Assembly: GCF_019655435.1 (NCBI RefSeq)
Contig: NZ_BPFH01000001.1
Location: 682,001 to 746,000, forward strand
DNA from: Jannaschia pagri
Lineage (GTDB): Bacteria; Pseudomonadota; Alphaproteobacteria; Rhodobacterales; Rhodobacteraceae
Direction of reading: 5' to 3'
DNA length: 64,000 bases
The number at the start of each line of letters is the position of its first letter. Position 1 is the stretch's first letter. Made by a program: the position numbers and the translations under genes. The notes beneath the pieces are model-generated. The model did not search any database. It had not been told where the DNA came from and saw only the letters and a program-made list of their open reading frames with translations. Shown piece after piece: positions 1-9,036 of the stretch.

Positions 1-37
1 GGCGACGACCGAACACTGCCGGTCGTCGCCCTTTTTC
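1..37. terminator. intrinsic terminator of a gene lying before the window
   Basis: Perfect inverted repeat GGCGACGACCG / CGGTCGTCGCC around an 8-base loop, followed at once by a run of five T. This is a rho-independent terminator reading out of a plus-strand gene that ends before the window. Confidence 0.85.
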
Positions 38-157
38 TGCCCACCCGGAAGGTTTTCTGCGCTTTCCCCTTGATCCGCCCGGACAGCCCCTGTCTGATAG
101 TGGGTGAGCGACCGAAGACCGCGCGATGACCGTCGCGCTTGCCGGAGCAGTGTTCCG

Positions 158-781
158 ATGAAATCTATTCTGCTGGGATCCGTTGGGTTCCTTGCCGATA
201 CGGCTGCGCTCAGGGCACAGGCGTTCCGCGACGCGTTTCGTGAGCATGGCCTGATCTTTCAGGCCTCAAGCCCCGCCTATATCGAACGGCTTGCCGGTCT
301 GGCGACACCAAACGGACTGTCTCGCAACGTCGATGTCGGAAGCGTGTTGAACGCGCGCAACCATTTCTTTTCAAAGGCGCTTTCGGATGGCCCCCTCCGT
401 CCCCATCCGGGGTTGAAGGGTCTGATCACGGCGGCCAACGAGGGAAATGTGGCCTTGGGCATCGTGGTAACGACACCGTCATCTTGGTTGCAGGCGGTGT
501 TCAAGGGGCTGTCTTTGTCGCCCGAGATTTTCGACACGATTGTGACAGCCGATCACGTGACCGCGCCGAAGCCCGCGCCCGATGCCTTCTATTTGGCCTC
601 CGCAATGCTGGCCACGGCGCCCGAAGATTGCTTGGCCATCGAAGACACGCCCGCCGGTGTCAGCGCGGCCCGCGCAACGGGGATGCAGGTCATGGATCTG
701 TCCGTCCTGGCGCCGACAAAACCCGACCCATTGGGTGCGCTATGCCAACGACTCGGGGAACAGCGGGCCGCGCGGGTATGA
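158..781 (+). CDS. HAD-superfamily (CbbY/PGM-like) protein lacking the nucleophile aspartate
   Basis: 207 residues with the HAD-IA layout of phosphatases and phosphoglucomutases. The late motifs are intact: the motif III lysine in TAPKPAPDAF and the motif IV acidic loop AIEDTPAGVSAA. The N-terminus reads LLGSVGFLADT where active members read FDxDGTLxDT, so the nucleophile and general acid/base aspartates are replaced by Gly7 and Val9. It is therefore probably not a phosphatase; a binding or regulatory role is inference. The ATG at 158 was chosen because homology to the fold begins there, although the frame is open from 104. The gene stands alone, about 105 bp upstream of greA. Confidence 0.75.
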   Translation: MKSILLGSVGFLADTAALRAQAFRDAFREHGLIFQASSPAYIERLAGLATPNGLSRNVDVGSVLNARNHFFSKALSDGPLRPHPGLKGLITAANEGNVALGIVVTTPSSWLQAVFKGLSLSPEIFDTIVTADHVTAPKPAPDAFYLASAMLATAPEDCLAIEDTPAGVSAARATGMQVMDLSVLAPTKPDPLGALCQRLGEQRAARV

Positions 782-886
782 TCTGCGGTTAAGTCGTCCG
801 AGGATTGTTGCGCGCATGCGCACGGACTCCTAGACTCACGGAAACGAGAGCAGCAGCGCGCGTGACCGGCGCGCCAGGAGAGACCC

Positions 887-1357
887 TTGGAAAAGATTCC
901 GATGACGCCGCGCGGCCTGTCCGCACTGGAAACCGAATTGAAGCAACTGAAGTCGGTCGAACGCCCCGCCATCATTCGTGCCATCGCCGAAGCGCGCGAG
1001 CATGGTGACCTGTCGGAGAACGCGGAATACCACTCTGCCCGCGAAAAGCAGTCCTTTATCGAAGGGCGGATCAAGGAGTTGGAAGGGCTGATTTCCCTCG
1101 CGACGGTGATTGACCCAGCTACCCTGTCGGGCGCGATCAAGTTTGGCGCGACCGTGACCCTGGTCGACGAGGACACCGAGGAAGAAAAGACCTATCAGAT
1201 CGTCGGCGAACAGGAGGCCGACATCGAGAACGGCCTTTTGAACATCAAGTCCCCGCTCGCCCGCGCGCTGATTGGCAAGGAAGAAGGCGACTCCGTCGAA
1301 GTTCGCACGCCGGGTGGGACGCGCGACTACGAAGTCACAGCCGTCCTCTACAAGTAG
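887..1357 (+). CDS. greA: transcription elongation factor GreA
   Basis: 156 residues, the normal GreA length. It stimulates RNA polymerase to cleave backtracked transcripts. The N-terminal coiled coil carries the family signature [20 protein letters not shown] with the acidic tip residues, and the C-terminal globular domain ends in [16 protein letters not shown]. The start is TTG at 887, preceded by the ribosome-binding sequence AGGAGAG at 877-883; the first in-frame ATG is at residue 6. A membrane-protein gene begins 8 bp downstream, so the two are probably co-transcribed. Confidence 0.96.
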   Translation: MEKIPMTPRGLSALETELKQLKSVERPAIIRAIAEAREHGDLSENAEYHSAREKQSFIEGRIKELEGLISLATVIDPATLSGAIKFGATVTLVDEDTEEEKTYQIVGEQEADIENGLLNIKSPLARALIGKEEGDSVEVRTPGGTRDYEVTAVLYK

Positions 1358-1365
1358 GCGCCAAG

Positions 1366-2412
1366 GTGTCTGACGGTCCACAGGTTATACCGCCAAAGCG
1401 CCCCGGACTGGCCGCCGGGGACATGGCACCTGCGGTCCGCCCAACGCTGTCCACCTCGCCAAAAGGCGCCATCGCCACCACCGAGATTGCCTGCGTGGTG
1501 CTCAGCTTTCTGTGGCTTGGGTTGGTGGGGTGGTTCTTTCTGACGCTAGACCCCGTGCAAGCGCGGGTGTCTGCCAGCGACCCGCTCGGCTTCATGATGA
1601 CAATCCTTGGCGTTTTCCTGCCGGTCGCGCTCATTTGGGTCGCCGCCGCAGCGGCGCGTACGGCCCGCACCATGCGCGAGGAAAGCGCGCGTTTGCAGGC
1701 CGCCATCGATGCCATGCGCCTATCCTACGTGGATCAGCAACAACTGTCCGGCCTATCCCTGAAGCGGTCGATGGAAGAGAAGATCGACGCCGTAGCAAAG
1801 GCGCAGGCAGTCCTCGGCGCGGAGGTGGCTGGCCTGCATCAGGACAAGGCGCCCCCAGAACGCGTACTCACAGCACCCGTGCGTCCGACGCCTGAACCGC
1901 AACCTGGCTTGGCCCTGGGGCAAGTCCCGGAAGACGGCGACCCCCTGCCGCCCGATGACTTCATCCGTGCCTTGAACTTCCCGGAAAACGAACGGGACAC
2001 CGAAGGATTTCGCGTCCTCCGACAGGCCTTGGCCCATCGCCCAACCGCGCAATTGGTCAGCGCGGCCCAAGACCTGCTGACCCTTTTCAGTCAGGATGGA
2101 ATTTTCATGGACGACCTGTCGGTCCATCACGCCGATGCCGCAACCTGGCGCGGCTTTGCCCAAGGTCTGCGCGGCACAAACATGGCGGCCCTAGGCGGGA
2201 TCCGGGATCGTACGGGCCTCGCGCTGACGCTCGGGCGGATGAAGGATGACGCCGTGTTCCGCGACGCGGTCCACACGTTCCTGAGGACCTTCGACCAGGC
2301 GTTTTCGACCTTTTGCGACCATGCCACCGACGGCGAAATCATGCGCTTGATCAACACGCGGACGGGTCGCGCGTTTATGTTGTGTGGTCAGGTGGCGGGC
2401 AGTTTCGACTGA
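1366..2412 (+). CDS. hypothetical membrane protein with two N-terminal transmembrane helices
   Basis: 348 residues starting at GTG 1366, 8 bp after greA. Two hydrophobic helices are visible at about residues 40-62 and 78-100. A helical, probably coiled-coil stretch with Arg, Glu and Ala follows at about 100-160, then a Pro-rich linker and a soluble C-terminal domain of about 160 residues. This layout suggests a cytoplasmic domain anchored to the inner membrane. I recognise no family. Its 3' end overlaps the convergent MFS gene by 38 bp. Confidence 0.7.
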   Translation: MSDGPQVIPPKRPGLAAGDMAPAVRPTLSTSPKGAIATTEIACVVLSFLWLGLVGWFFLTLDPVQARVSASDPLGFMMTILGVFLPVALIWVAAAAARTARTMREESARLQAAIDAMRLSYVDQQQLSGLSLKRSMEEKIDAVAKAQAVLGAEVAGLHQDKAPPERVLTAPVRPTPEPQPGLALGQVPEDGDPLPPDDFIRALNFPENERDTEGFRVLRQALAHRPTAQLVSAAQDLLTLFSQDGIFMDDLSVHHADAATWRGFAQGLRGTNMAALGGIRDRTGLALTLGRMKDDAVFRDAVHTFLRTFDQAFSTFCDHATDGEIMRLINTRTGRAFMLCGQVAGSFD

Positions 2413-3649
2413 CGGCGAAGCCCGTGCCAATCTGGCGCCAAATCAGGGCGTTCAACACCGCCATACCAAGGGCAGCCACGCCGAATGGCAAAAGCAACGC
2501 CAGGGGGCGCCCGACAATGGCCTCTCCCCATCGGACGAGCACGCCGGACAGGACCATACCCAGCGGCGCCGCTCCGAACGACGCAAGCCGATAGATCGCG
2601 CCAACCCGTCCCCGCAGTGCGTTGGGCAAGCGCCGTTGCCGGTAGGAGGTGGAAACCGCATTCCACAGCACACCCCCCAGACCAAACAGGAAGAGGCCGA
2701 GCGCCACCAGTCCGGGTCCCTGCGCAAAGGCAATCGCCAGAAAAACCGGGACACCGATGATCGAGCCGAATTGCGCCACGCGCCCAGGACCCCACCGCGT
2801 CACCGCGCCATCGGCCAGCCAACCGCCCAAAACCCCACCAAGCGCGCCAAGGGCCAGGACAACGCCATACTCCGGCGCGGTCAGGTCCAGGTTCTCCTGT
2901 CCATGCAGGACCAGCCCGACCAGCGCCATTTCGGCAAACAGGTTCCAGGTCGCGGTAATCCAGACCAGTTTCATCAACAGCGGCTCGGTCCGCAGAAACG
3001 CTAGACCCTCGGCCAGATCGCGTCGCATGGAGGCACGGGGGCGGGGCGGCGCGCGAAACTGGCCCGCCAGGCCCAGCACCAGAACACCGCCCAGCATATA
3101 AAGCCCTGCCCCCACCACAAAGGGCGCCGCCACCGCTGCGGCCACCAGAAAGGCGCCCAGCGCCGGGCCCGCCAGGTCGTTCCCAACCGTCTCGACCGAC
3201 GCGATCTGTCCGTTGGCCTTCTCAAGCTGCGACGATGGGACGAGGTTGGGCACCATGGTCCCGGCGGCACTGTCACGAACGACTTCGGCGCAGCCAACCA
3301 CCAGCGCTGTCAAGACCAGAATGCCACCCAATGCGGGCACCGAAACGCCGGTCGCGGGGGGCTCTGGCAAGGGCCCTGTGACCCAAACCGCCAAGGCCAA
3401 GAGGGCGAAGGCCACCGTCCGCACACCATCGGCTGAGGCCATCAGCGCGCGGCGATCCAGCCGATCCGTCATCACGCCAGCCGCCAGGGCCAGAAGCAGC
3501 CAGGGCACACGCACCGCCGCAGGAACCAAGGCAACCAGCAACGGATCGCGCGTCAGCAAAGACGCCACCCAGGCCCAGGCCAGCACCATGATCCCATCGC
3601 CCAAGTTCGTCAGACCTGAGGCAATAATCAAACGGTGGATCGGCGACAT
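2375..3649 (-). CDS. MFS transporter (EntS / MFS_3-like exporter)
   Basis: 424 residues with about twelve hydrophobic segments. The loop after helix 2 reads GVMTDRLDRRALM, a form of the MFS motif A (GxxxDRxxRR), and the second half carries a weaker copy. The N-terminus MSPIHRLIIASGLTNLGDG resembles the macrolide/enterobactin exporter branch. Substrate unknown. Transcribed divergently from the glutathionyl-hydroquinone reductase gene; the 147-bp gap between them must hold both promoters. Convergent overlap with the preceding membrane-protein gene. Confidence 0.85.
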   Translation of the reverse strand: MSPIHRLIIASGLTNLGDGIMVLAWAWVASLLTRDPLLVALVPAAVRVPWLLLALAAGVMTDRLDRRALMASADGVRTVAFALLALAVWVTGPLPEPPATGVSVPALGGILVLTALVVGCAEVVRDSAAGTMVPNLVPSSQLEKANGQIASVETVGNDLAGPALGAFLVAAAVAAPFVVGAGLYMLGGVLVLGLAGQFRAPPRPRASMRRDLAEGLAFLRTEPLLMKLVWITATWNLFAEMALVGLVLHGQENLDLTAPEYGVVLALGALGGVLGGWLADGAVTRWGPGRVAQFGSIIGVPVFLAIAFAQGPGLVALGLFLFGLGGVLWNAVSTSYRQRRLPNALRGRVGAIYRLASFGAAPLGMVLSGVLVRWGEAIVGRPLALLLPFGVAALGMAVLNALIWRQIGTGFAVSRNCPPPDHTT

Positions 3650-3796
3650 CTAGAACGCTCCGTCGAGAACTGCTCGGACCACCTGACAATGCCCAGCGGG
3701 TGTTCACCCCCGCGCAAGCCCTGCGCGCTGGCCGTGGTTTATGCCGTGGCCAAAGGCGGCACATACACTCCAGACCACAACACGCAGGAGGATACG

Positions 3797-4789
3797 ATGG
3801 GTCAACTGATTGATGGCACCTGGCACGATGATTGGTATGACACCAAATCCTCCGGCGGGAAATTTGTGCGCTCGACGGCTGGGTTCCGGAATTGGATTAC
3901 CCCAGACGGCGTGGCGGGCCCCAGCGGCACAGGCGGGTTCGCCGCCGAAGCAGGCCGGTACCATCTCTACGTCTCGCTTGCTTGCCCCTGGGCACACCGG
4001 GCGTTGGTGTTCCGGGCTCTCAAGGGGTTGGATCAGCTCATCGATGTCTCAGTGGTGCATCCGGACATGATGTCCGATGGCTGGACCTTTGAGACCGACG
4101 ACCATGGCGCCACGGGCGACCGTCTGTTTGGGCTGCCGTTCATGCGCGATATCTATACGCGGGCCAAACCCGACGTCTCCGGACGGGTCACTGTGCCTGT
4201 CCTCTGGGATAAGGCCCAAAACACCATCGTGTCGAACGAGAGTTCCGAAATCATCCGCATGTTCAACAGCGCCTTCGATGGGCTGACCGGGAACCGCCAG
4301 GACTTCTACCCCCATGATCTGCGGCCAGAGATCGACCGGATCAACGCGCGCGTCTATTCGGATATCAACAACGGCGTCTACAAGTCGGGCTTCGCCACAA
4401 GCCAGAGCGCCTACGACGAAGCTGTAACCGCCCTGTTCGAAGCCCTTGACTGGGTCGATGGCCTGTTGGGACAGCGGCGCTATCTGGCGGGGGACCGCCT
4501 GACCGAAGCCGACTGGCGGTTGTTCACCACGCTCGTCCGCTTCGACCCGGTCTATCACCTGCACTTTAAGTGTAATCGGAAGCGCTTGATCGACTTTGAA
4601 CACCTCTGGCCCTACACGCGGGAGTTGTTCCAGGTGCCCGGTGTCGCGGCGACCGTGGGGATGGATCACATCGTCCGTCACTATCACTACAGCCACGAGA
4701 CCATTAACCCGCACAGGATCATCCCCATCAATCCAGAGATTGACTGGATGGCCCCCCATGGACGGGACCACCTGGACGCGGTGGCCTGA
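3797..4789 (+). CDS. glutathionyl-hydroquinone reductase (glutathione S-transferase family, YqjG/ECM4-like)
   Basis: 330 residues. These Xi-class enzymes reduce glutathionyl-hydroquinones in the cytosol. The catalytic cysteine is in LACPWAHRAL, the hallmark CPWAHR motif, followed by the family's TVPVLWD segment and the SNESSEIIRM glutathione-contact motif. The C-terminal helical domain contains LTEADWRLFTTLVRFD. The ATG at 3797 follows the ribosome-binding sequence AGGAGG; the frame is open further upstream but without homology. Confidence 0.93.
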   Translation: MGQLIDGTWHDDWYDTKSSGGKFVRSTAGFRNWITPDGVAGPSGTGGFAAEAGRYHLYVSLACPWAHRALVFRALKGLDQLIDVSVVHPDMMSDGWTFETDDHGATGDRLFGLPFMRDIYTRAKPDVSGRVTVPVLWDKAQNTIVSNESSEIIRMFNSAFDGLTGNRQDFYPHDLRPEIDRINARVYSDINNGVYKSGFATSQSAYDEAVTALFEALDWVDGLLGQRRYLAGDRLTEADWRLFTTLVRFDPVYHLHFKCNRKRLIDFEHLWPYTRELFQVPGVAATVGMDHIVRHYHYSHETINPHRIIPINPEIDWMAPHGRDHLDAVA

Positions 4790-4914
4790 CCTGACACGCG
4801 GAACAGGCCTCCAACTGGCGCGGTAGGTTGGCGGTCGTCGTTGGACCTTTCATCGGCAGAGGTTTTGTCCGATCAGCCGCGCGGCGGAGCATCCGTGGCG
4901 CCCTACGCGACGGC

Positions 4915-5313
4915 CTAGCCTGGTCGTCGCCCGCCCCCGGCCTCGGCATGGTGGGAGACGAGGGCAACCATGTCCGGCTCCGACATGCCACGCGCGACAT
5001 GGGCGTGAACATTGGTGCAATGGTTGAACAGCGACCCGTCAGAGAACATGGCGCTGTCGCTCATGAAGATCACCCGAGCCTCTGGGTGGCGATAGTTGGC
5101 GAAATCGGCGACCGCCAGCGGGCTTCCATCGCTGAGACCCAGGTCGATCAACACGACGGCGGGCGACAGCTCGAACATCATGGCGACGGCTTGGGCCTGG
5201 CTCCTGGCGATTTCCGCCCGGAACCCGGCGTAGGGTGTCTCCTGATCAGCGGTTAGGGTCGGCGGCCCGGATCCAACCCAGAGCACGACCGGCATAGCGG
5301 TGGCATCTTGCAT
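4915..5313 (-). CDS. receiver-like domain protein of roseobacter type
   Basis: 132 residues from the ATG at 5313. The pattern VVLIDLGLSDGSPLAVADF followed by ARVIFMSDSAMFSDGS resembles the second half of a response-regulator receiver domain: a beta strand ending in Asp, then a beta strand ending in Ser. No DNA-binding or output domain is present. Similar single-domain proteins are common in marine Rhodobacterales (recollection of the family, not a search). Function unknown; a single-domain regulator or anchor is inference. Divergent from the DUF1636-cobD-cbiB unit. Confidence 0.65.
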   Translation of the reverse strand: MQDATAMPVVLWVGSGPPTLTADQETPYAGFRAEIARSQAQAVAMMFELSPAVVLIDLGLSDGSPLAVADFANYRHPEARVIFMSDSAMFSDGSLFNHCTNVHAHVARGMSEPDMVALVSHHAEAGGGRRPG

Positions 5314-5516
5314 GACGTCTATCCTTCGCTTTCCCCACCTTCCCGGGCATAGGCCTACGGGCAGTTTGGTTAACACGGGGTTAAGGAATACTGACGTGAA
5401 CGTAACCGCCCCTCAATCCGCCGATTGGGCACAGCGCCGCATCCGCACGAGGTTGCCTCTGGGTCGGGCCTGTGGTCATCAGACCCAAAGTTTCCCTTGC
5501 CCCGGAGGCACCATCC

Positions 5517-5879
5517 ATGACCACCGTGATCACCATCTGCGACACCTGCAAATGCGACGGGTGGGAGGCAGGGTCCGAACAGACGGATGGCGAAACCCTC
5601 GCCTCGCTGGTCGAAGCTGCCGCGAATGGTGTGGACGGGGTTGCGACCCGGCGGCATTCCTGCCTCATGGGGTGTTCGGGCGCCTGCAACGTGACGCTGC
5701 AAGCGCCAGGTAAGATGGCCTATACCTTGGGCCGCTTTACCCCAGACGCCGAGGCCGCCCAGGGCATCGTCGACTACGCTGCAAAACACGCCCAGGCCGA
5801 CACCGGCGTCGTGCCGTTCCGCGAATGGCCCCAGGCCATCAAAGGGCATTTCGTGACGCGCCACCCCCCGCTCGACTGA
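5517..5879 (+). CDS. DUF1636 protein (cysteine-rich, cobalamin-cluster associated)
   Basis: 120 residues from the ATG at 5517, preceded by CGGAGGC. Its cysteines are arranged like a small metal or iron-sulfur site: ICDTCKC near the N-terminus and HSCLMGCSGACN around residues 55-66, as in thioredoxin-like ferredoxin folds. DUF1636 genes often accompany cobalamin synthesis genes, and here one lies 1 bp upstream of cobD. A metal-handling or redox role in cobalt metabolism is inference. Confidence 0.8.
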   Translation: MTTVITICDTCKCDGWEAGSEQTDGETLASLVEAAANGVDGVATRRHSCLMGCSGACNVTLQAPGKMAYTLGRFTPDAEAAQGIVDYAAKHAQADTGVVPFREWPQAIKGHFVTRHPPLD

Positions 5880-5880
5880 T

Positions 5881-6822
5881 ATGGCGGCGCAAGGGGCACC
5901 CCTAACGCGGGACCACGGCGGTGGCCTGGATGCGGCGCGGGCCCAATGGGGCGGCGACGATTGGCTGGACCTGTCCACGGGGATCAATCCCCATGCCTAT
6001 CCGATACCGCACCTGCCCCCGACGGCTTGGACCGCCCTTCCGGACACGGGGGCAGAGACCGCTTTGATCCGGGCGGCCCGCAGCTTCTGGCATGTGCCAG
6101 AGGGGACGGGCGTCTTGGCCGCGCCTGGCGCATCAGCCTTGATCGCGGCCCTGCCGCGCCTGGCCCCCGGGCGAAGGGTCGTCATACCGCACCCCACCTA
6201 TAACGAACACGCCGCCGCTTTCGCGGCCAACGGGTTTGAGGTGGTGGCAGACGGCGACGAAGATGCGTTGGTCATCGTGCACCCGAACAATCCCGATGGA
6301 CGCCTCTGGCCCGACCGCCAGGCCCCTTTTACGGTCATCGACGAAAGCTTTTGCGACGTCTGTCCCGATGCCTCCCGTGTGGCGGAGGCCAGCCGTCCCG
6401 GCTTTATCGTGCTCAAAAGCTTTGGTAAGTTCTGGGGCCTAGCAGGCCTACGCCTGGGCTTTGCCATCGCGCACCCCGACACGCTCGCCCCCCTGGCCGA
6501 GGCGCTCGGTCCCTGGCCGGTCAGCGGCCCTGCCCTGGGGATTGGGGCGACCGCGTTAGGCGACACAGCCTGGGCCATGGAAACGCGGGCGCGGTTGCGC
6601 GCAGATGCCAAGCGGCTCGATGGCTTGATGGAACGCCATGGGGATCTGGTGGGCGGAACGGATCTGTTCCGACTCTATGATGTAGGGGACGCGGGCGCGA
6701 TGCAGGACCGCTTGGCCCGCCATCAAATCTGGTCCCGGATCTTTCCGTACTCCGGCAGCTGGCTGCGTCTGGGCCTGCCACCGACCACCGACTGGACCAG
6801 GCTAGAGCAGGCGCTGACATGA
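5881..6822 (+). CDS. cobD: threonine-phosphate decarboxylase (CobD; CobC in Pseudomonas denitrificans naming)
   Basis: 313 residues, a type I aminotransferase-fold PLP enzyme. It makes (R)-1-amino-2-propanol phosphate, the linker of the cobalamin lower loop. Visible motifs: [11 protein letters not shown] at the N-terminus, VHPNNPDG at about 133-140, [10 protein letters not shown], and the PLP lysine in [17 protein letters not shown] (Lys183). It starts 1 bp after DUF1636 and overlaps cbiB by 4 bp (ATGA), so the two enzymes of consecutive steps are translationally coupled. Confidence 0.93.
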   Translation: MAAQGAPLTRDHGGGLDAARAQWGGDDWLDLSTGINPHAYPIPHLPPTAWTALPDTGAETALIRAARSFWHVPEGTGVLAAPGASALIAALPRLAPGRRVVIPHPTYNEHAAAFAANGFEVVADGDEDALVIVHPNNPDGRLWPDRQAPFTVIDESFCDVCPDASRVAEASRPGFIVLKSFGKFWGLAGLRLGFAIAHPDTLAPLAEALGPWPVSGPALGIGATALGDTAWAMETRARLRADAKRLDGLMERHGDLVGGTDLFRLYDVGDAGAMQDRLARHQIWSRIFPYSGSWLRLGLPPTTDWTRLEQALT

Positions 6823-7730
6823 TCTTGGCGGCGGCCATGGTCCTGGATGCCGTGTTCGGGGAACCCGATTGGCTCTGGTCACGCCTGCCCCATCCGGCGG
6901 TCGTGCTCGGACGCCTGGTCGGGCGGTTGGAGCACAGCCTCAACATGGGGGACAACCGCCGGGCAAAGGGCGTGCTTGCGGTCGCGATCCTGCTGTCGCT
7001 GTCCTGGACCGTAGGGGGTCTCATCGCTTGGGTCCCCGATGCGGGCCTGTTGGAGATGCTCGGGGCGGCAATCCTTTTGGCGCAACGCAGCCTCGTGACC
7101 CATGTGCGCGCCGTGGCCGACGCCCTGCGACGGGGGGGCGCCACCGCGGGCCGCCTGGCCGTTGCCATGATCGTCGGACGGGATACGGCGCAGATGGATG
7201 CGCCACAGATCGCGCGCGCGGCCATCGAAAGCGGCGCGGAAAACCTGTCGGACGGCGTCATTGCCCCTGCCTTTTGGTTCGCCATCGGAGGGCTGCCCGC
7301 GATGCTGGCTTATAAGGCCGTGAATACCGCCGACAGCATGATCGGCTATCGCACGGAGCGATATTTGGAGTTCGGCTGGGCCGCCGCCCGTCTGGACGAT
7401 GCTTTGAACTGGGTGCCCGCACGGCTCACGGCAGGGCTGATCCTGCTGCCCCATGGCGCCGTGGGTCTCTGGCACCGCGTTCCCAATGATGCGCGGCTGC
7501 ACCGCTCGCCCAACGCAGGCTGGCCCGAGGCGGCAATCGCCCCCGTTCTGGATGTCGCCCTCTCGGGCCCCCGGAGCTACGACGGACGCCTACAGGAGTT
7601 CCCGTGGGTAAACCCAACTGGACGCCGGGAGGCTGGCCCAGACGACATCGACCGCGCGTGCACAGCCCTTTGGAAAACCTGGGCGGCGGCGCTCGCGCTC
7701 GTCCTGGTGCTGACTTTCCTCTTTTTTTGA
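6819..7730 (+). CDS. cbiB: adenosylcobinamide-phosphate synthase CbiB
   Basis: 303 residues, an inner-membrane enzyme. It joins adenosylcobyric acid to aminopropanol phosphate, the product of the preceding gene. Family signatures are [17 protein letters not shown] at the N-terminus, [30 protein letters not shown] and [18 protein letters not shown]. Several hydrophobic segments fit a multi-pass protein, the last one ([12 protein letters not shown]) at the very end. The ATG overlaps the cobD stop. Confidence 0.94.
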   Translation: MILAAAMVLDAVFGEPDWLWSRLPHPAVVLGRLVGRLEHSLNMGDNRRAKGVLAVAILLSLSWTVGGLIAWVPDAGLLEMLGAAILLAQRSLVTHVRAVADALRRGGATAGRLAVAMIVGRDTAQMDAPQIARAAIESGAENLSDGVIAPAFWFAIGGLPAMLAYKAVNTADSMIGYRTERYLEFGWAAARLDDALNWVPARLTAGLILLPHGAVGLWHRVPNDARLHRSPNAGWPEAAIAPVLDVALSGPRSYDGRLQEFPWVNPTGRREAGPDDIDRACTALWKTWAAALALVLVLTFLFF

Positions 7731-7750
7731 CGACGGTTTACGGAGTTCCC

Positions 7751-8920
7751 ATGCGTCTCTTCCCCCTTGCCTTTGCCTTGCTCTTTGCCTCGCCCGTGGC
7801 CGCGCAGACCTGCGGCGGATCCTTTGGGAGTTTCGTGGCCGGTCTGAAATCCGAGGCGGTGGCGCGCGGCCTGCCCGCTGCAACCGCAGACGCCTTTCTG
7901 GCGGGGGTTCGCCAAGACGACCGTACCCTGCGCGCTGACCGCAGCCAGGGGGTGTTTCGCTTGGAGTTTGTGGATTTTGCCCGCCGCATCATCTCAGGCG
8001 CGCGCATCCGCAACGGTGCCGCCAACGCACAACGCTATGATCGCGTGTTCGATGCGGTCGAGGCGCAGTATGGCGTGCCGCGCGGTGTTCTCCTGGCCTT
8101 CTGGGCGCTGGAGACCGACTACGGCGCCGTCCAAGGGGACTTCAACACGCGCAACTCGCTGGTGACACTGGCCCATGACTGCCGTCGGCCAGAGCTGTTC
8201 CGCCCCCAAGTCTTTGCAGCGATGGAATTGTTCGCCCGCGGGCAGTTCGACCTGGGCACCACCGGCGCCTGGGCCGGAGAAATCGGCCAGGTTCAGATGC
8301 TCCCCAAAGACATCCTGGAGCGCGGGGTGGATGGCGACGGGGATGGCCGCGTGACGCTGAAAACCTCGGTCCCGGATGCGTTGCATTCTGGGGCACGGTT
8401 TCTCCAAGACATTGGATGGCAGGCGGGCCAACCCTGGTTGGTGGAGGTGACGGTCCCGGACACCCTGGACTGGTCGCAGACCGGCCTGGACACCAAGCGA
8501 CCCGTCGCGGATTGGCTGGCCGATGGCGTGGTCACGCGCGGCCCGACCAGCGGCATGGCGCCCGGCCAGGCGGCCTCGCTTCTGCTGCCCCAAGGGCGAA
8601 AAGGCCCGGCGTTCCTGGCTTTTGCCAACTACGAAGTGTTGTTCGAATGGAACAAGAGCTTCGTCTACGTCACCACTGCCGCCTATTTCGCAACACGTCT
8701 GTCAGGCGCACCGGTTTTCAACGTGGGCACGCCAGAACCTGGCATCTCCGGCAGCGATATGGAAAGGCTTCAGCGTAAATTGGTCGCCCGGGGCCACGAC
8801 GTGGGCGCCATCGACGGCATCCTCGGACGGCTCACCCGACGCGCCGTCCAAGCGGAGCAGAAACGCCTTGGCCTGCCCGCTGACGCCTGGCCAACGGCGG
8901 CGCTTTTGCGGGCGTTGTAG
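7751..8920 (+). CDS. lytic murein transglycosylase (MltB-like) with peptidoglycan-binding domain
   Basis: 389 residues from the ATG at 7751. A signal peptide ends near SPVAAQ, so the enzyme is periplasmic. The SLT_2 catalytic domain contains LLAFWALETDYG with the catalytic glutamate Glu121, then GEIGQVQMLP and DGDGRV. The last 60 residues (RLQRKLVARGHDVGAIDGI onward) are a PG_binding_1 domain. It cleaves glycan strands to 1,6-anhydro ends. There is no lipobox, so it is soluble rather than lipid-anchored. It begins 20 bp after cbiB and could share its transcript. Confidence 0.9.
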   Translation: MRLFPLAFALLFASPVAAQTCGGSFGSFVAGLKSEAVARGLPAATADAFLAGVRQDDRTLRADRSQGVFRLEFVDFARRIISGARIRNGAANAQRYDRVFDAVEAQYGVPRGVLLAFWALETDYGAVQGDFNTRNSLVTLAHDCRRPELFRPQVFAAMELFARGQFDLGTTGAWAGEIGQVQMLPKDILERGVDGDGDGRVTLKTSVPDALHSGARFLQDIGWQAGQPWLVEVTVPDTLDWSQTGLDTKRPVADWLADGVVTRGPTSGMAPGQAASLLLPQGRKGPAFLAFANYEVLFEWNKSFVYVTTAAYFATRLSGAPVFNVGTPEPGISGSDMERLQRKLVARGHDVGAIDGILGRLTRRAVQAEQKRLGLPADAWPTAALLRAL

Positions 8921-8938
8921 GCGGCACAGAACGGTATT

Positions 8939-8958
8939 GCGACCCGCATGCGGGTCGC
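8939..8958. repeat. perfect 20-bp palindrome
   Basis: GCGACCCGCATGCGGGTCGC is its own reverse complement over all 20 bases, just after the transglycosylase gene. No T run follows, so it is not a standard terminator. It abuts the G/C-rich repeat at 8959-9022. Confidence 0.8.
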
Positions 8959-9022
8959 GGCGGAGGGGGGCTCTGCCCCCCGCCTACGGCCCCCCCCCGG
9001 AGGTATTTGAGCCGAGAAGAAG
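8959..9022. repeat. G/C hairpin intergenic repeat with CTTCTTCTCGGC motif
   Basis: GGGGGG-CTCTG-CCCCCC hairpin followed by a sequence that reads CTTCTTCTCGGCTCAAATAC on the minus strand. A related copy lies at 42086-42155 and a near-identical 22-base core lies inside cobN at 19247-19270. It sits between two convergent genes. Confidence 0.6.
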
Positions 9023-9036
9023 ACGCGCGTTAGCGG

